Below, piece by piece: positions 10,552 through 13,341 of a stretch of 13,341 nt of DNA. The number at the start of each line of letters is the position of its first letter. Positions within the stretch are counted from its first letter, which is position 1. The stretch spans positions 2,611-15,951 of the forward strand of contig DBME01000356.1 of assembly GCA_002298155.1 (NCBI GenBank). The letters run 5' to 3'. The translations under genes were made by a program, and so were the position numbers. This DNA is from Holophagaceae bacterium UBA706. GTDB taxonomy: Bacteria; Acidobacteriota; Holophagae; Holophagales; Holophagaceae. Under the pieces are notes generated by a model. That model was not told the DNA's origin. It did no database searches and saw only the letters and a program-made list of their open reading frames with translations.

Positions 10552-11394
10552 ATGACCCTCCGCATCCTCCCCATCCTCCTCTGCGTCACCGGAATGGCCT
10601 TCGCCGGCGATCCCAACCGCACCGAGACCCGCACCGAGCCCCTGGCCATGGGCGCCAAGCTCTGGGTCAAGCAGGGTGACGGCAAGATCGACATCAAGGG
10701 CTGGGACAAGGCCGAGGTGCAGCTCGTGGCCAAATTCGAGGAAGGTACCAACCACGAGGAGGCCCAGCTGGAGGTCCGGCACGTGGCCGAAGGCCTCGAG
10801 ATCGAGGTCAAGCGCGAGCGCAACCACTTCCGGTTCCTGTTCATCGGTCACTTCCGCACACCGAAGTGCCACCTGACCCTCATGGTGCCCCGCAAGCTTT
10901 CCATGGACCTGCGCTCCGTCGACGGCGCCATCAGCGTCCAGGACCTGGAAGGCTACGCCGGCTGCCACACCGTGGACGGCAACATCTTCCTGCGCGCCAT
11001 CAGCGGCGATGTGCACGCCAAGGCGGTGGACGGCGCCATCACGGCCCAGGACCTGCGGGCGCGCATCAAGGGCGGGACGGTGGACGGGGCGATCACCCTC
11101 GACCATGTGGAGGGCGGGGTCGACCTCCACACCGTGGACGGCAGCATCACCGCCCGGGACCTGGACGGCTGGGGCGAGGGCATCAGCCTTCGCACCGTGG
11201 ACGGCAACATCGTCGTGCGCCTGGGCCAGGCCAAGGGCAATCTGGAGGCCAAGGCCGTGGACGGCAGGATCCGCTGCCAGCTGCCCGGCCTGACCTACCA
11301 CGGCAATGGTTCCAACCACATGACCGGGCAGGTCCCGGGCCGGGACCAGCAGCTCGCCTTCCGCACCGTGGACGGCAACATCGACATCGAATAG
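10552..11394 (+). CDS. Exported DUF4097-like beta-solenoid protein
   Basis: The product has 280 residues. Residues 1-18 form a signal peptide (Arg4, hydrophobic core, cleavage expected after Ala-Phe-Ala18), so the mature protein should be periplasmic or outside; there is no lipobox and no further membrane segment. Residues about 30-115 are an N-terminal beta region. From residue 120 the chain is built on a recurring (S/T/A)-V-D-G-(A/N/S/R)-I motif, with VDG starting at 123, 141, 159, 177, 195, 216, 236 and 273. The first five are exactly 18 residues apart. This is the pattern of DUF4097 (putative adhesin-like) proteins, expected to fold as a right-handed solenoid with one turn per repeat. The biochemical role of that family is not established, and I assign none. 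The gene stands alone between valS and the convergent clpB; its TAG stop touches the clpB stop. Codon use resembles its neighbours. Confidence 0.82.
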   Translation: MTLRILPILLCVTGMAFAGDPNRTETRTEPLAMGAKLWVKQGDGKIDIKGWDKAEVQLVAKFEEGTNHEEAQLEVRHVAEGLEIEVKRERNHFRFLFIGHFRTPKCHLTLMVPRKLSMDLRSVDGAISVQDLEGYAGCHTVDGNIFLRAISGDVHAKAVDGAITAQDLRARIKGGTVDGAITLDHVEGGVDLHTVDGSITARDLDGWGEGISLRTVDGNIVVRLGQAKGNLEAKAVDGRIRCQLPGLTYHGNGSNHMTGQVPGRDQQLAFRTVDGNIDIE

Positions 11395-13341
11395 CTACTG
11401 CACGGCCTCCACCTGGATGGCCAGCTCCCCCCCCTCGACGGCGAGGGCGGCCACATCGCCGGTGCGCAGCCGGCCTTCCAGGATCATGCGGGCCAGGCGG
11501 TTCACCACCAGCTGCTGGATCAGGCGCTTCAGGGGGCGCGCGCCCATCTGGGGATCGAAACCCTCCTTGCCCAGCCAGGCCAGGGCCTCGTCGGGCACGT
11601 CCAGGCGGATGCGCTTTTCCAGGAGCTGCGCGGCGACGCGGTTCATCTGGATGCCGGCCACGGCCTTCATGTCCTCCAGGGACAGGGACCGGAACGTGAC
11701 CACCTCGTCCAGCCGGTTGAGGAATTCGGGCCGGAAGTGCGCGCGCAGGGCGTCCTGGATCTGGTCGCGGGCCTTGTCCACCTCGCCGCCGGCGGCGAAG
11801 ATGGCCTGGCTGCCGACGTTGGTGGTCATGAGCACGACCGTGTTGCGGAAGTTGACGGTGCGGCCGCGGCCGTCCGTGAGGCGGCCGTCCTCCAGCACCT
11901 GCAGGAACAGGTCGAAGGTGCGGGGGTGGGCCTTCTCCATCTCGTCCAGGAGGATGACGGCGTAGGGGCGCCGGCGCACGGCCTCCGTGAGGCGGCCGCC
12001 CTCCTCGTAGCCCACGTAGCCGGGCGCGGCGCCGATGAGCCGCGTGGCGTCCGCCTCGTGGGTGAATTCGCTCATGTCGATGCGCACCATGGCGTTCTCG
12101 TCGTCGAAGAGGAACTCCGCCAGGGCGCGGGCCACTTCAGTCTTGCCCACGCCGGTGGGGCCAAGGAAGAGGAAGGAGCCGATGGGGCGCTTGGGGTCGC
12201 CCAGGCCCGCGCGGTTGCGGCGCAGGGCCTCGCTGATGGCCTCCAGGGCCGGGTCCTGGCCCACGACGCGCTCCCGCAGCCGGTCCTCCATGTGGAGCAG
12301 CTTCTGGATCTCGCCTTCGAGGAGACGGGAGACGGGAATGCCCGTCCACTTGCCCACCACGGCCGCCACGTCCTCCTCGCGGACCTCCTGGCGCAGCATG
12401 GCGCCGTCCTCGTCCTCGTCGGAGGCCAGGGCCTTCTCCAGGGCGGGGATCTCGCCGTACTCCAGGCGGGAGGCGACCTCGTAGTCGCCGCGGGCCTTGG
12501 CGCGGTCCAGCTCGATGCGCAGGTCGTCCAGGCGCTTCTGGCGGTTGCGCAGTTCCTCGATGCGGTGTTTCTCGTGCTCCCAGCGGGTGCGCAGGCTGCG
12601 CAGCTCCTCGGTGAGGTCGGCCAGTTCCTTGTCCAGCTCCACGAGGCGGGCGCGGCTGGCGCTGTCCTTCTCCTTGGCCAGGGCGTGGCGCTCCAGCTGG
12701 AGCTGCATCTCCCGGCGCTCGCGCACGTCGATGTCGATGGGGCGCGTGTCGATCTGCATGCGCACCAGGGACGCGGCCTCGTCCACCAGGTCCACGGCCT
12801 TGTCGGGCAGGAACCGGTCGGCGATGTAGCGCTGGCTCAGGTGCGCCGCGGCCACCAGGGCGGCGTCGCGGATCCGCACGCCGTGGTGCAGCTCGTAGCG
12901 CTCCTTGAGGCCGCGAAGGATGGAGATGGTGTCCTCCAGGGCGGGCTCGTCCACGAAGACGGTCTGGAAGCGCCGCTCCAGGGCGGCGTCCTTCTCGATG
13001 TGCTTGCGGTACTCGTCCAGGGTGGTGGCGCCGATGCAGCGGAGCTCGCCCCGGGCCAGGGCCGGCTTGAGGAGGTTGGCGGCGTCCATGCTGCCTTCGG
13101 CGGAACCGGCGCCCACCAGCAGGTGCATCTCGTCGATGAAGAGGATGATCTCCCCCTCGGCGTTCTGGATCTCCTGGATGACGCCCTTGAGGCGTTCCTC
13201 GAACTGGCCGCGGTACTGGGTGCCCGCCACCAGGGCGCCCATGTCCAGGGACATGAGGCGCATTCCCTTGAGGCTCTCGGGCACGTCGTTCTTGGCGATG
13301 CGCTGGGCCAGGCCCTCCACGATGGCGGTCTTGCCCACGCC
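11395..13341 (-). CDS. clpB: ClpB disaggregase (Hsp100), N-terminus outside window
   Basis: There are 648 residues in the window, from the C-terminal stop (complement of 11395-11397) to the Walker A of the first ATPase domain at the right edge. By alignment with E. coli ClpB (Lys212, Lys611), about 208 N-terminal residues are missing. ClpB is a hexameric ATPase that, with DnaK, threads and rescues aggregated proteins. Seen, numbered from the edge: NBD1 Walker A GVGKT (1-5), pore loop QYRG (42-45), Walker B LFIDEMH (67-73), arginine finger ERRF (122-125); a long coiled-coil M domain (about 205-310) that marks ClpB rather than ClpA; NBD2 Walker A GPTGVGKT (394-401), pore loop GYVGYEEGG (441-449), Walker B VILLDEME (462-469), RPEFLNR (537-543) and sensor-2 GARPLKR (600-606). 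No ClpP-binding IGF/L loop is apparent. All ATPase motifs look functional. Confidence 0.97.
   Translation of the reverse strand, partial: GVGKTAIVEGLAQRIAKNDVPESLKGMRLMSLDMGALVAGTQYRGQFEERLKGVIQEIQNAEGEIILFIDEMHLLVGAGSAEGSMDAANLLKPALARGELRCIGATTLDEYRKHIEKDAALERRFQTVFVDEPALEDTISILRGLKERYELHHGVRIRDAALVAAAHLSQRYIADRFLPDKAVDLVDEAASLVRMQIDTRPIDIDVRERREMQLQLERHALAKEKDSASRARLVELDKELADLTEELRSLRTRWEHEKHRIEELRNRQKRLDDLRIELDRAKARGDYEVASRLEYGEIPALEKALASDEDEDGAMLRQEVREEDVAAVVGKWTGIPVSRLLEGEIQKLLHMEDRLRERVVGQDPALEAISEALRRNRAGLGDPKRPIGSFLFLGPTGVGKTEVARALAEFLFDDENAMVRIDMSEFTHEADATRLIGAAPGYVGYEEGGRLTEAVRRRPYAVILLDEMEKAHPRTFDLFLQVLEDGRLTDGRGRTVNFRNTVVLMTTNVGSQAIFAAGGEVDKARDQIQDALRAHFRPEFLNRLDEVVTFRSLSLEDMKAVAGIQMNRVAAQLLEKRIRLDVPDEALAWLGKEGFDPQMGARPLKRLIQQLVVNRLARMILEGRLRTGDVAALAVEGGELAIQVEAVQ

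Noticed and set aside
10918..11394. 54-bp periodic DNA as a CRISPR or minisatellite array
   Set aside because: The period is protein-coding and in frame, only the VDG codons are strongly repeated, and the units are diverged elsewhere.
11395..13341. clpB as a truncated pseudogene lacking its N-domain
   Set aside because: The frame is open to the last base of the window and begins inside the NBD1 Walker A; the loss is the window edge, not a mutation.

Overview
The window is high-GC bacterial chromosome with densely packed genes, strongly GC-biased third codon positions and only short spacers. I see no phage, transposon, tRNA, rRNA or CRISPR signal. Gene content and style (an IPT/TIG-repeat lipoprotein, a DUF4097-type exported protein, a mix of GC-rich housekeeping genes) would fit an Acidobacteriota genome of the Holophaga/Geothrix type. 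That placement is an impression from sequence style, not a demonstrated assignment.

Layout, left to right. (1) 1-1395, minus strand: 5' two-thirds or less of a secreted, probably lipid-anchored protein made of tandem IPT/TIG immunoglobulin-like domains, running off the left edge. (2) 1504-3225, minus: a RecQ-family helicase that keeps the zinc site and HRDC domain but has no room for the winged-helix part of RQC. (3) 3315-6740, plus: mfd, the transcription-repair coupling factor, divergent from recQ across an 89-bp spacer. (4) 6801-7745, plus: bioB, biotin synthase, without other biotin genes beside it. (5) 7775-10402, plus: valS, valyl-tRNA synthetase, preceded by a very AT-rich 29-bp spacer containing a perfect TATAAT. 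(6) 10552-11394, plus: an exported DUF4097-like beta-solenoid protein with a VDG motif every 18 residues. (7) 11395-13341, minus: clpB disaggregase, missing its N-terminal ~208 residues beyond the right edge. The stop codons of genes 6 and 7 abut with no base between them.

How they relate: recQ and mfd form a divergent pair of DNA-repair translocases. bioB, valS and clpB are housekeeping genes that look independently transcribed. The two least ordinary proteins are the repeat proteins at 1-1395 and 10552-11394. In the first, the domains alternate exactly between 78 and 85 residues, giving a 163-residue two-domain unit. I found no convincing new multi-gene system here. The observations worth a second look are the repeat architectures, the domain-trimmed RecQ, the duplicated hairpin arms after valS and the zero-gap convergent gene end.
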